Below are positions 7,808-16,629 of a stretch of DNA of 64,000 nt, piece after piece. The stretch is from an uncultured Lentisphaeria bacterium (GTDB lineage Bacteria; Verrucomicrobiota; Lentisphaeria; Victivallales; UBA1829), in contig CAJKAR010000028.1 in assembly GCA_905197955.1 (NCBI GenBank), positions 3,317 to 67,316 of the forward strand, read 5' to 3'. The translations under genes and the position numbers were made by a program. Every line of letters starts with the position of its first letter. Within the stretch, counting starts at the first letter, position 1. The notes below the pieces were generated by a model, which was not told where the DNA came from, searched no databases, and saw nothing but the letters and a program-made list of their open reading frames with translations.

Positions 7808-8518
7808 ATGAGATCATGGAATAGAAAATTCACACTTATAGAACTTCTTATCGTAATTGCGATCATAGCCATCCTTGCGGGAATGCTTCTGCCGGCGCTG
7901 AATTCAGCAAGACAGAAATCGTATTCCGCCAACTGCCTTTCCAACTTCAGGCAGATCGGAACTGCGGCGTTCTCCTACTCTCAGACCAGTGACGACTACT
8001 GGTGTCCTGCCACCCTCAACTCCTGGTGCAGCGATGTCTCTTATGAATACAACTGGCTGGTACTTCTCTGGCCTCATCTGAAAAATCAGCAGTTTCCGAA
8101 AGTGAACAATCCGAAAAACTCTCCCGCGATCTGTCCGGGCGGAAAGGATACCGATCTCTTTTATTACAACAACCGTCCCATCACGAATCTTGCCTGGAAC
8201 CTCCGAGTCGGCAACGGCTCCTCCTACATCTTTCGTAAAGTCAACCGCTGCAAACAGCCGACAAGAGCCGCAACGCTCTGGGATGTCAGCAGCATCAACA
8301 CCTCCGGAACCGAGTACACCGCTACAACGAGCGGCCGCGATTACAACAATAAAGATCTTCTCAAAGCCTGGGCAAGCATGAGGCACTCCGGCGGAAACGA
8401 CAACATTCTCTTTGTCGACGGACACGCCGAAAGCCGCAACATAATGCGTCTTGCCGATCAGACAACCTTTTTCCATCAGTTCATTCCCGATACCACCACC
8501 GCCGGAATCTGGAATTGA
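7808..8518 (+). CDS. Pseudopilin-like protein with prepilin cleavage/methylation motif
   Basis: A 236-residue protein. Residues 7-28 are a prepilin signal (KFTLIELLIVIAIIAIL, then AGMLLPALNSAR) with the invariant Glu five residues after the cleavage site. The rest is a globular domain ending with LFVDGHAES, the DG-H signature of a large Planctomycetota/Lentisphaerota family. It should be processed by a prepilin peptidase and held in the inner membrane or a pilus-like fibre. It is the first gene before a large secreted hydrolase (146-bp gap) and may help present or secrete hydrolases or capture glycans. That role is inferred. Confidence 0.85.
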   Translation: MRSWNRKFTLIELLIVIAIIAILAGMLLPALNSARQKSYSANCLSNFRQIGTAAFSYSQTSDDYWCPATLNSWCSDVSYEYNWLVLLWPHLKNQQFPKVNNPKNSPAICPGGKDTDLFYYNNRPITNLAWNLRVGNGSSYIFRKVNRCKQPTRAATLWDVSSINTSGTEYTATTSGRDYNNKDLLKAWASMRHSGGNDNILFVDGHAESRNIMRLADQTTFFHQFIPDTTTAGIWN

Positions 8519-8664
8519 ACTAGGAAAAAGAAAAAATCCTTCTTCAACTCTCCAAACAATGAAATTTGCCTGAAGGCGCCCCCGAACTCCGGCAATTCTC
8601 TTTCCGTGAGCGCTTTTCTCCCATTATGCCCATTTACACAAACCATTCAGAATAAGGACCATGT

Positions 8665-11601
8665 ATGAAAAAAAATCTACTTTTTCTGTTTCTTCCGTTC
8701 GCGCTTGCGGCGGATCCCGTGTTCAACGGGTCATTTGAACTCGGAAGTGAGGGATTCGCCCTGGAACAGGAACTCCGGACGGATCTCAATAAAGAACTGA
8801 AATTCTTCCCCTTGAAAACTGCAGAAGGAGCTCCCGGCGAAGGAAAACTCTCCCTTCTGCTGGAAAATCCTTTTGCAGAATACTATAATATCTTTTCGAA
8901 GGAATTCCGTCTGAAACCTTCCACGCAGTATGAATTTTCGGTAAAAATGAGATCATCCGAACCGGGGGATCCGGTTTATTTCGGAGTTTTCAAAGTTGAT
9001 CCTCAGTGGTCCGCGCATTCGAAGACCTTCCGGGCATCGAAGGAGTGGAAAACCTACACCTTCCGCTTTACAACCGCTCCGAAGGAGGGATGGTACCATA
9101 TTCTGATCCGTCCGGGCAGCAGGGAGACGGTACGGAACTCTTCGATTTTCTTTGACGGGTTGAAAATGAAAGAAATCGGAAAATCCGAAGCCGTACAGCT
9201 GGATGCCATCGCCGTTCCGGATCGCAATCTTTATCTGCGGGGAGAAGAGGCTGCATTTTCTCTGAAAATCACCAATCCGGATTCGACTCCCTACACGGCG
9301 TCCGTTACAGTTACAGGAAAGGATGAGTATACCGGCAAAATTTATTTTACGGAAACGCTTCCGCTTAGCCTCCGTCCGGGGGAAACCAAAACGCTTCCGC
9401 TGAAACGGAGAAAACTGGACCGGTATGCCGGAATCCGAGTCTCAGTTGCGGGCCCCAGGCTGAAAAAGCATGACTCCTTTTTGGCGGTGATCGGTCCCTA
9501 TGAAGCAAAACCGTTCAACATTAATCAGGATTTTGTTGTCTCCTTCAACGGTGGACTGGAATATCTGATGCCGCCGCAGTGCAAAGCGCCATCGTACCGG
9601 GTGTTCAACGTCCAGCTGGAAAAGCGGTTTGAACTGCTTGCGAAAATTGGATGCCGGATTCTGCGAGATCACGATGGCGGAGTCCGTGGCGTCAACTGGC
9701 CCGCCGTGGAATGGGAACGCGGAAAATTTGATTTTTCCCATCTGGATCGACAAATGGCCTTGTACGACAAATATAACATTGTACTCTTTCCTGTGATCGG
9801 AGATGGATTCATAGAAAACTATTTACCCTGGCAGAATCAGCGGTGGCCGCTCTGGATCCTCCCTCTGGCAGAACGGGTTAAGAATGATCCGCCAAACTGC
9901 ATGCAGAGTGTCCGCGGACACATTCTTCTTCCGCCCAAAGATCTTTATCGGAATTACATCTACCAGACCGTGAAACACCTGAAAGGACGTGTTCCGGTCT
10001 ATGAGGTCATGAACGAACCAAATCTCTATCTAGCGCCGGAAACCTATGTGGCATATCTGAAAGAGGCGAACGATGCGATACGTTCCGCCGATCCCGCAGC
10101 AAAAATTTCGGCATTCTGCCTCACCAGCGACTTCAGTGCCGTCTCCGCTCCGTGGATGCAGGCCGCAGTCAAAGCCGGCGGTTTGAAATACACGGATTAT
10201 ATCGGCTTCCATCCGTATGCCGGACGCGAACTCGGTTCGCTTCGCCCGGCGGACCGCTATATTGCGGATCTCCGCGAGGAAATGCGTTCCTACGGCAGAG
10301 GCGACATCCCGCTCTGGAACACGGAACTCTACTACCTTATCGATCAGCAGGTCAAGCATAGTGCTTATGAGGAATCGCTCTGTCAGCCGCATCATGTCAT
10401 CTGGCGCTTTCTGGTCGATCTCGGCGAAGGGACCGTTCAATCCATCGCCATTCCTTCGGAATACCTGTGGAAACGGATGCTGACACCGAATATGCTAACC
10501 GGGAAGAATCATCATGAACTCATTCCTTCGGAAAATGCGGTTGCATACAACGCCATGGCGCGCCTGTTCGAGCGGGCGAAACCGGTCAGGAAAATCCGAC
10601 ATCCGAACGGAATCATCTGCTATGTTTTCCGCAGAGATGGAAAACTTCAGGCAGCGGTCTGGAACTATTTGAAGAAAAAAGGCATTTCCGCAGATTTCTC
10701 CGGATTTTCCTCAATGACCGATCTGTTCGGCAATCCGGAAAAAACCGGTGTCAAACCGCTCGGAAACGCTCCGTATTATCTATTTCAGGGAACGCTTTCG
10801 GAAAAAGAGTTTCTGGCAAAACTGGAGAATCTTCCGCTCCGTCTTGAACGGCCCGTCAGTGCCGGACAGATCGCGCGGCTTGCAGGGACAACTCTTCTTG
10901 CAATGCTCCACAACGATTCCGGAACGGAACAGTCGGGCATCGCCGGAATCACCGGCGGCGGACTTACTGCGCGGAAAATGATGAAATTCACCATTCCGCC
11001 TCATCGCACCCTCTCTCTGGAAATTCCGGTCAAAGAGGTGAAGTCCAACGGGAAGCAGACGGAACTCATGCTCTACATCAACGGCGTTCTCACCCGCATC
11101 CCGCTGGAAATCGTAAAAAACAAAATCATCGGAAACACATTTGAAATGGAACGGGCAAAAGGAGAAATCCAGTTTGAAAAGAATTCCATCGTTCTTTCCA
11201 TGACTGTCCGCGACACCACCGATTCCGGACCTGCCGGCCGCCGCAGTCCGTGGGAAACCGACTGCGTGGAACTATTCTTCGACACGGCTCCGCAGAATCT
11301 CCCGGTCCGTCACGCACAGGCATATACGAAAGAGACATTCCGCCTGTTCATCACCCCGCGTGACAAACAGAAACTCCATGCACTCGGAGCAATCAAGCCG
11401 GAAATGTGCAAACTTCAAATCTCTCTGAACAAAGATGGGTACTCTTTCACGCTCAACATTCCCGTCTCCACCGGCAAGGCTCTCGGATTCGATGTAAAAA
11501 TCGACGATTCGGATGGAAAAAACCTGAAAGAATTCTCTCTCGGAAACGGAAATCAACTCCATAAAAACCGCTGCAATTTCAGTCTGATTCTTCCAAAATA
11601 A
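8665..11601 (+). CDS. Secreted clan GH-A glycoside hydrolase with carbohydrate-binding domains (first cassette)
   Basis: 978 residues. A signal peptide (~1-16) is followed by a CBM-type jelly roll (~20-165, starting PVFNGSFELGSEGF) and a beta-sandwich linker. A TIM barrel (~280-640) carries the acid/base in VMNEPNLY (Glu451) and the nucleophile in LWNTELYY (Glu554), the spacing expected of clan GH-A retaining enzymes (GH39/GH5/GH79-like). A C-terminal CBM9/DOMON-like domain has WETDCVELFFDTAP. It would act outside the inner membrane on a polysaccharide or glycoside. It is paralogous along its whole length to 16630-19587. The exact family and substrate are uncertain. Confidence 0.82.
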   Translation: MKKNLLFLFLPFALAADPVFNGSFELGSEGFALEQELRTDLNKELKFFPLKTAEGAPGEGKLSLLLENPFAEYYNIFSKEFRLKPSTQYEFSVKMRSSEPGDPVYFGVFKVDPQWSAHSKTFRASKEWKTYTFRFTTAPKEGWYHILIRPGSRETVRNSSIFFDGLKMKEIGKSEAVQLDAIAVPDRNLYLRGEEAAFSLKITNPDSTPYTASVTVTGKDEYTGKIYFTETLPLSLRPGETKTLPLKRRKLDRYAGIRVSVAGPRLKKHDSFLAVIGPYEAKPFNINQDFVVSFNGGLEYLMPPQCKAPSYRVFNVQLEKRFELLAKIGCRILRDHDGGVRGVNWPAVEWERGKFDFSHLDRQMALYDKYNIVLFPVIGDGFIENYLPWQNQRWPLWILPLAERVKNDPPNCMQSVRGHILLPPKDLYRNYIYQTVKHLKGRVPVYEVMNEPNLYLAPETYVAYLKEANDAIRSADPAAKISAFCLTSDFSAVSAPWMQAAVKAGGLKYTDYIGFHPYAGRELGSLRPADRYIADLREEMRSYGRGDIPLWNTELYYLIDQQVKHSAYEESLCQPHHVIWRFLVDLGEGTVQSIAIPSEYLWKRMLTPNMLTGKNHHELIPSENAVAYNAMARLFERAKPVRKIRHPNGIICYVFRRDGKLQAAVWNYLKKKGISADFSGFSSMTDLFGNPEKTGVKPLGNAPYYLFQGTLSEKEFLAKLENLPLRLERPVSAGQIARLAGTTLLAMLHNDSGTEQSGIAGITGGGLTARKMMKFTIPPHRTLSLEIPVKEVKSNGKQTELMLYINGVLTRIPLEIVKNKIIGNTFEMERAKGEIQFEKNSIVLSMTVRDTTDSGPAGRRSPWETDCVELFFDTAPQNLPVRHAQAYTKETFRLFITPRDKQKLHALGAIKPEMCKLQISLNKDGYSFTLNIPVSTGKALGFDVKIDDSDGKNLKEFSLGNGNQLHKNRCNFSLILPK

Positions 11602-11613
11602 GGAGAATATCTC

Positions 11614-12534
11614 ATGAAAAAGCTCTTATTTTTTCTTTCCGCACTCTCACTTACCCTGAGTGCGGTAGACCTCACAATCACTCCCTGCTCTCCGTGGAAG
11701 GCTTCCGGAAAAAAGGAATACTCCGTCGATTTTGACGGTGGAAAATCCTGGCCGTCCCTTCTGATCAAACCGGGTGCTCTCCGCCCGAACACCTATTACA
11801 GACTGACCTTTGAAGCCAAAGACTCCTCCAACGGTCTTGCCAACACCCAGATCGGATTCAAAACCTCCCGCGACGGGAAAAACAAAACCCGCTATTTCAT
11901 CTGGAAAGGAAAAACACAGTACACCCCTCTCACACTCTATTTCAAAACACCGGAAAAGAATCCCGGTTTCGAGCTGATCAACAACATCAATCCCGGTCCG
12001 GCGGCAAACATCTCCGTACGAAATTTCGCTTTAAACGAACTTTCCACCGAAGATCTCAAAACCAATCTTCTCTCCGCCGGCGATTTTGAAAACGGCTGCA
12101 ATTTTAACGGGTTCTCTTCCGCCTACGCGAAAGATCTTTCGATTGTTCCTTCACCCTCCTTCTTCTGCGGGGAAAGAAGTCTGAAACTGACAAGAAAGGC
12201 GAATCATCTCACGGAAATCACCACATCTGATCTGCCCGCCATACCGGAGAAAACGATCGAGGTGAAATTCTGGGCGAGATCCGCCGGTAACGACGTCTCC
12301 GCACGGATGATTCTCGATTTCGGCTATCCCGGTTACAAGCCGCATCTTTACCGGCAGTATCTGTTCAAAGTCGAATCGGAATGGAAGGAATTCTCTTTCC
12401 AGTACACGATTCCCGCCGATCTCAAAGCGTATCCGGCGCTGATCGAAGGCATGACAAAACTCCGGTTTGGACTGCCCGAATCTCCGGAAACGGCGGAAGT
12501 TTATTTCGATCATATCGAATATCGTCTCCGGTAG
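11614..12534 (+). CDS. Secreted carbohydrate-binding-type protein (first cassette)
   Basis: A 306-residue protein with a signal peptide (MKKLLFFLSALSLTLSAV). Two beta-sandwich halves resemble the CBM4/9 fold: LRPNTYYRLTFEAKDSSNG in the first, and LSAGDFENGCNFNGF with VEVKFWARSAG-type strands in the second. No catalytic motif is visible. It starts 12 bases after the hydrolase stop and ends the operon at the terminator at 12560, so it probably binds the same glycan at the cell surface. It has a counterpart at 15680-16627. Confidence 0.6.
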   Translation: MKKLLFFLSALSLTLSAVDLTITPCSPWKASGKKEYSVDFDGGKSWPSLLIKPGALRPNTYYRLTFEAKDSSNGLANTQIGFKTSRDGKNKTRYFIWKGKTQYTPLTLYFKTPEKNPGFELINNINPGPAANISVRNFALNELSTEDLKTNLLSAGDFENGCNFNGFSSAYAKDLSIVPSPSFFCGERSLKLTRKANHLTEITTSDLPAIPEKTIEVKFWARSAGNDVSARMILDFGYPGYKPHLYRQYLFKVESEWKEFSFQYTIPADLKAYPALIEGMTKLRFGLPESPETAEVYFDHIEYRLR

Positions 12535-12559
12535 TCGGAGGGGGAAATTCCTGAAACAA

Positions 12560-12604
12560 AGACGGGAGACCGCATGTGGTGCGGTGCCCGTCTCTATTTT
12601 TTCA
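12560..12604 (+). terminator. Terminator of the first pseudopilin-GH operon
   Basis: The stem AGACGGG/CCCGTCT (12560-12566, 12587-12593) encloses an inner stem ACCGCA/TGCGGT, followed by CTATTTTTTC. It overlaps the stop codon of the convergent lacI-B gene and may also slow transcription from that side. Confidence 0.85.
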
Positions 12605-13553
12605 TTTCCGGCGGAGCCGTACTGCGCCGGAGAAAGAAATTGTAATCCACCGTCACATTCTCTTTGATCTCTTCCCGGTGAAGGAGTCTGTTCAGCATCA
12701 CAAGAGCATGCTGCGCAAGATAATCGTAATTCTGCATGACCCCGGTCAGCTGGGGATCGCAGTAAAAATCCATCTCACTGAGCCATCCGGTCAGCGACAC
12801 CTCTTCCGGAACGCGGACTCCCGCCTGTTTCAGATAATAAAGGATCCTCATGATCTGCCCTTCCGCAAGAGCAACGATCGCAGTCACGCCCTTATCCAGC
12901 AGCCGGTAAACCGTGCCGGCATATTCCTGCTCGTTTCCGGGATAGCCCACCATCAGAGAATCCGGAAGCCCCTGCTCTGACAGAATCTTCTGAAACGTGT
13001 CCTTCCGCTCCTTCAGCGCAGAACTGTGAGTAAGCGCCTCCTGCTTTCCTGTTCCAAAGAGTCCTATTCTGCGATGTCCCAGCGAGAGCAGATGCTCCAG
13101 CAGAAGACTCATTCCCTGCTTTTCATTGGAACACACAGAAAAAATTCCATCCAGATGCCGCGACACGGCATTGAGGCAGATCAGCGGGATTTCATATTTC
13201 TTTCCCCAGTAGCGTTCCAGCTTATCTTCTCCGACCAGCGAGATCACCGCAGTCGGTTTATGCTCCTCGATGAGTTCCAGATCACAGAGCGGAATCAGTT
13301 CCATCCGGAACCCCGCAAACTGAATCATATTTTCCAGCCGTTCGATCATATCCTTGTAGTAATAGGCCAGATCAATTCTCGGAACGGTCAGAGCAATGGT
13401 TCTGCCGCTCTGAAGATAACCGGTTTTCCGCGCCGTTTCCAGAATCTGAAGACGGGTCTTCTCCGAAATGCTGCTGGATCCGTTCAGTGCACGGGAGACC
13501 GTTGTAATGGAATAACCGGTTGCCCGCGCGATATCCTCCAGTTTCAGTTTCAT
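12594..13553 (-). CDS. LacI-family transcriptional regulator (paralogue B)
   Basis: 319 residues with a LacI HTH at the N-terminus (LEDIARATGYSITTVSRALNG) and a sugar-binding-protein-like sensor (TIALTVPRIDLAYYYKDM; WGKKYEIPLICLNAVSRHLDG; VPEEVSLTGWLSEMDF). ATG 13553 follows GGAGAG; the longer open frame upstream is not family-like. It is strongly similar to paralogue A at 6549-7592, including its promoter. The two paralogues bracket the first GH operon and may compete for or divide control of both cassettes. Confidence 0.9.
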   Translation of the reverse strand: MKLKLEDIARATGYSITTVSRALNGSSSISEKTRLQILETARKTGYLQSGRTIALTVPRIDLAYYYKDMIERLENMIQFAGFRMELIPLCDLELIEEHKPTAVISLVGEDKLERYWGKKYEIPLICLNAVSRHLDGIFSVCSNEKQGMSLLLEHLLSLGHRRIGLFGTGKQEALTHSSALKERKDTFQKILSEQGLPDSLMVGYPGNEQEYAGTVYRLLDKGVTAIVALAEGQIMRILYYLKQAGVRVPEEVSLTGWLSEMDFYCDPQLTGVMQNYDYLAQHALVMLNRLLHREEIKENVTVDYNFFLRRSTAPPEMKK

Positions 13554-13581
13554 TGCTGCTCTCCGCTCTGTTCTTACTCGG

Positions 13582-13628
13582 ACTGTAACTCTGATTATGT
13601 GTTTTTCAAGCAGAAAACAATCTTTTTC
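13582..13628 (-). promoter_or_regulatory. Promoter region of LacI paralogue B with the shared motif
   Basis: Minus-strand TTGAAA (13604-13609) and TACAGT (13582-13587), 16 bases apart. The stretch 13602-13628 (TTTTTCAAGCAGAAAA...ATCTTTTT) matches 7656-7680 before paralogue A apart from small gaps. Confidence 0.45.
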
Positions 13629-13824
13629 CCGGTCTTTCTCCTTTTTTTGCAGGCATTGGAGGATGTTCATTCTGTTCTGCGTCAGATCCGCATTCGGAAT
13701 AAGTTTCGGAAAGGAGCTCTTCGCATCATGCCACCGCCGATAGTTTCGGAAAAAAGCACTCCTCATCAGCCCCCCGCCACGGAAGAGAGTGCTGGTATCT
13801 TTTTTGAACTCATATCAGGGGTAA

Positions 13825-13842
13825 ATGTTAAAAGTGTAACAT
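13825..13842. promoter_or_regulatory. Perfect inverted repeat upstream of the third LacI-type gene
   Basis: ATGTTA (13825-13830) and TAACAT (13837-13842) across 6 bases, ~30 bases before the -35 box at 13873. It is a candidate operator in the region between lacI-B and the second cassette. Confidence 0.4.
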
Positions 13843-13872
13843 TCTTTCCGCTTCCGTTTTCCGGATCCGCTA

Positions 13873-13901
13873 TTGACTTTTCGGAGAAAATATTCTATAA
13901 T
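13873..13901 (+). promoter_or_regulatory. Sigma-70 promoter of the second cassette
   Basis: TTGACT (13873-13878) and TATAAT (13896-13901) with exactly 17 bases between. Transcription should start near 13908, which rules out the longer start codons upstream of 13927. Confidence 0.75.
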
Positions 13902-13926
13902 GAAAGCCGGAAAGAATGAGGAAGAA

Positions 13927-14928
13927 ATGCAACGGGTCAATTTCAGGAAAATAGCGGAAGAATTGAAGCTCAGCCACATGACTCTGTACCGAGTAATCAA
14001 CAATGCGGGCGGAGTGAAGGAGGCAACCCGCACCCGCGTGATCGAAGCGCTGAACCGTCACGGTTGCTACATGGCGGAACAGAAGAAAAAGCGGACGATC
14101 GTCTTCGATTTCGATGAATCCGACCGCTCCTGCTACATGCGGGATCTCATGTTTTCCCTGATCGACCGGGTCTCAATCCACGATTTTGTGTGCGTCACGA
14201 CCAGTCACCGGACCGACCGGCGGAAATTTCTTCAGGAAGCGGAAAAGGCGGAAGTGGTGGTGTTCGGCCCGATGTACGAGAAAACTCTTCTCCCGGTGCT
14301 GAAGGATCTCAATCCGGACCTCCTGGTCATCAATCTTCTGGACGACACGGTCGGCGACATAGCAATCGCATCCGACGATTTCCAGAGCGGAAAGGCCGCC
14401 GCCGAATATCTTATCCGGAACGGACATACGGAACATGTAGCCGTCACCGCCAGTCTCTCCGGCGAACAGGTCAAGCACTCCTTTGTGAACCGCGCCAAAG
14501 GTTTTCTGATAGAACAGCGTTTCTCCGCTCCGAAATGCCGGATTGATCTGCTGGACTATCCGCTGATCACAAAAGATGACAACCGGAAATTTCTGGACCG
14601 GACCTTCCGCCGATGGAAAAAACTTCCTTCCGCCATCTTCTGCACCGGAAGCTATATGGCGGATCAGATCTTCCGCTGCTGTGCGGATAAAGGAATCCGG
14701 ATCCCGGAAGACCTGAGTCTTCTCGGATACGACAAACCGCTTTCTCCTGGAAAGACGCCCCTTTACGACCGGATCTATTTTGAACCGGAACAGATCGTCA
14801 ACTGGGCGGAATTCTTCCTGCTGAACCGACCGGTCCTGAAAACCAGTGATCCGATTCATGTTCTGCTGGAAACCAAACTGGAAATCCATGGAACCGTGAA
14901 AAATATCAGAAAGGAATCCTGTTCATGA
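13927..14928 (+). CDS. LacI-type regulator leading the second cassette
   Basis: 333 residues. The N-terminal HTH is divergent (VNFRKIAEELKLSHMTLYRVINNAGG in place of the usual TVSRxLN), followed by a periplasmic-binding-protein-like domain (IASDDFQSGKAAAEYLIRNGHTEHVAV; IRIPEDLSLLGYDKP). ATG 13927 follows GAGG at a proper distance and lies just after the promoter. It overlaps the next pseudopilin gene by 4 bp (ATGA), so it is the first gene of the operon it probably regulates. It is only distantly related to LacI paralogues A and B. Confidence 0.85.
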   Translation: MQRVNFRKIAEELKLSHMTLYRVINNAGGVKEATRTRVIEALNRHGCYMAEQKKKRTIVFDFDESDRSCYMRDLMFSLIDRVSIHDFVCVTTSHRTDRRKFLQEAEKAEVVVFGPMYEKTLLPVLKDLNPDLLVINLLDDTVGDIAIASDDFQSGKAAAEYLIRNGHTEHVAVTASLSGEQVKHSFVNRAKGFLIEQRFSAPKCRIDLLDYPLITKDDNRKFLDRTFRRWKKLPSAIFCTGSYMADQIFRCCADKGIRIPEDLSLLGYDKPLSPGKTPLYDRIYFEPEQIVNWAEFFLLNRPVLKTSDPIHVLLETKLEIHGTVKNIRKESCS

Positions 14929-15656
14929 AGAAAAATTTCACATTAATCGAATTGCTTGTTGTAATTGCAATCATTGCCATTCTTGCCGGAATCCTCCTTC
15001 CGGCACTGAACAGAGCAAGGGAAAAAGCGCGGCAGATCACCTGTATCTCGAACTTGAAACAGATCAATATTCTGTTCATCTTCTATCTGGATTCCAACGA
15101 CATGTGGTCTCCGGAAAACGACGGGAACTGCTACTATTTCACTCAGGCGGCCTATGGGGATCTGAAATACAGAAAAAACCTGACGGAAAATCCGGATGCG
15201 GCAAAATATAAAAAACCCACCGGTTTTCTGTTCTGTCCCAATGCGACGACCTTTCCCGACTCCTTTCACGTTTCCAGCTATGTCGCCACCCAGGGGAAGG
15301 ATGACAATGCTCTGCCTCATGGCGGAGTCTGGTACAACAAGAGTCCATCGGGAACCATTGGACGGAAAATGAACGATATCCGTCCGAACAGTGTGATTTT
15401 CATGGAAAAGCGACTGTATCAGTTGTGGAGCGGAACCGCCGGACCGGAACGCGGAAATGTCCTGACCTATCATACAAATCGTTCCACGAGCGCCTATCAT
15501 CCCGGCATGCCGGTAGACTCCAGCTGGAGTACCTACGGGAAATATCCCGGCTGGGCAAATCACGATGGAATTTCCGCAGCGTTTCTCTTTTTCGACGGTC
15601 ATGCGGAACTGACCCGTTTCGGCACGGAATTCAACAGCGACTGGACCAAAAAATAA
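14925..15656 (+). CDS. Pseudopilin-like protein, second cassette
   Basis: 243 residues. The prepilin leader is very short (MKKN, then FTLIELLVVIAIIAIL and AGILLPALNRAREKA). The globular part ends with AFLFFDGHAELTRFG, the DG-H motif of the family. It should be cleaved after a four-residue leader, N-methylated, and anchored by the hydrophobic helix. It is translationally coupled to the LacI-type gene and followed 23 bases later by a secreted binding protein. It is paralogous to 7808-8518 and 58219-58971. Confidence 0.87.
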   Translation: MKKNFTLIELLVVIAIIAILAGILLPALNRAREKARQITCISNLKQINILFIFYLDSNDMWSPENDGNCYYFTQAAYGDLKYRKNLTENPDAAKYKKPTGFLFCPNATTFPDSFHVSSYVATQGKDDNALPHGGVWYNKSPSGTIGRKMNDIRPNSVIFMEKRLYQLWSGTAGPERGNVLTYHTNRSTSAYHPGMPVDSSWSTYGKYPGWANHDGISAAFLFFDGHAELTRFGTEFNSDWTKK

Positions 15657-15679
15657 TTTCACCATAAGGAACAAACAAA

Positions 15680-16627
15680 ATGAAACTCCAGAAAATTCTT
15701 ATTTTTCTTGCCATGGGAGCGCTTTTTTCCGCAAGGGGAGCGGAAATCGTTTTCTCCTCCGACTTTTCCACACAGAAATGGAACAAGGCATCCGCGTGGA
15801 CGATCGAAGGCAATCTGGCAAAAGCAATCCAGACGCCGGGGCGATGGCCAGCGTTCTTCCATTCTATCTCATTGGAGGGAAATAACTTCTACCGATGCAC
15901 CTTTCAATACCGAACCTCCCGGTCAACAGATGCCTCGGACAAACTTCTGCTGAACGTTCTGAAGAAATATCATTTTTCCTATCCGCCTGCAACAGAATGG
16001 ACAACAGCTTCCGCATTCTTTTATTTTGCCGATCCCGGCAAAGGCGATCTGAAGTTCCAGCTTGAAGGCAAATCGCCGTTTCACCTTGAACTCCGAGAGA
16101 TCAAGGTGGAAAAACTCTCCGCGGATGACTTGAAAAAAATCCGGATTGATTTCAAAAAGGATGGAGGCCCCATGCCGTCGTTCTTCCGCAAACACCTCTG
16201 GAAAAATGCCGAAGGAGCTCTGCAGATCGTTCCGACGGAAGATCATATTGAAGGCGGGAAAGCGCTGCGGATCACGGGGAGGACAAATGAAGGGAAAAAA
16301 CGTCTTTCCGTCTATTCACTTTCTCTTCCGCTGGAGCCGGAAAAGCGCTACCGCCTCTCCCTCTGGGCAAAAGCCGATGCACAGACTCCGTTTTTCTTCT
16401 ACATCGACGGCTATGTCGCCGGACAGAAAAAGCACTGGTACAAGAGCTCCCAGACGAAACTGACTCCCCGCTGGGAAAAACTGAGCATGGAATTTTCCGG
16501 TCCGACTCTTGCGGAACATCCGCAGATGAACAAACGGACCGCCTATCTGATTTTCACCATCCCCGCATCGGAAAAGGAAACGGGGATCAACATTCAATCC
16601 ATTGAACTGGAAAGAGTTGAGGAATAA
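15680..16627 (+). CDS. Secreted carbohydrate-binding-type protein (second cassette)
   Basis: 315 residues with a signal peptide (MKLQKILIFLAMGALFSARGAE). It is built from two beta-sandwich regions (e.g. ALRITGRTNEGKKRLS and LPLEPEKRYRLSLWAKADAQTPFFFYIDG) typical of CBM4/9-like modules, with no catalytic signature. It corresponds in position and layout to 11614-12534 but is diverged. It lies between the pseudopilin and the hydrolase, 2 bases before the latter, so the three are almost certainly co-expressed. The glycan bound is unknown. Confidence 0.6.
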   Translation: MKLQKILIFLAMGALFSARGAEIVFSSDFSTQKWNKASAWTIEGNLAKAIQTPGRWPAFFHSISLEGNNFYRCTFQYRTSRSTDASDKLLLNVLKKYHFSYPPATEWTTASAFFYFADPGKGDLKFQLEGKSPFHLELREIKVEKLSADDLKKIRIDFKKDGGPMPSFFRKHLWKNAEGALQIVPTEDHIEGGKALRITGRTNEGKKRLSVYSLSLPLEPEKRYRLSLWAKADAQTPFFFYIDGYVAGQKKHWYKSSQTKLTPRWEKLSMEFSGPTLAEHPQMNKRTAYLIFTIPASEKETGINIQSIELERVEE

Positions 16628-16629
16628 GT

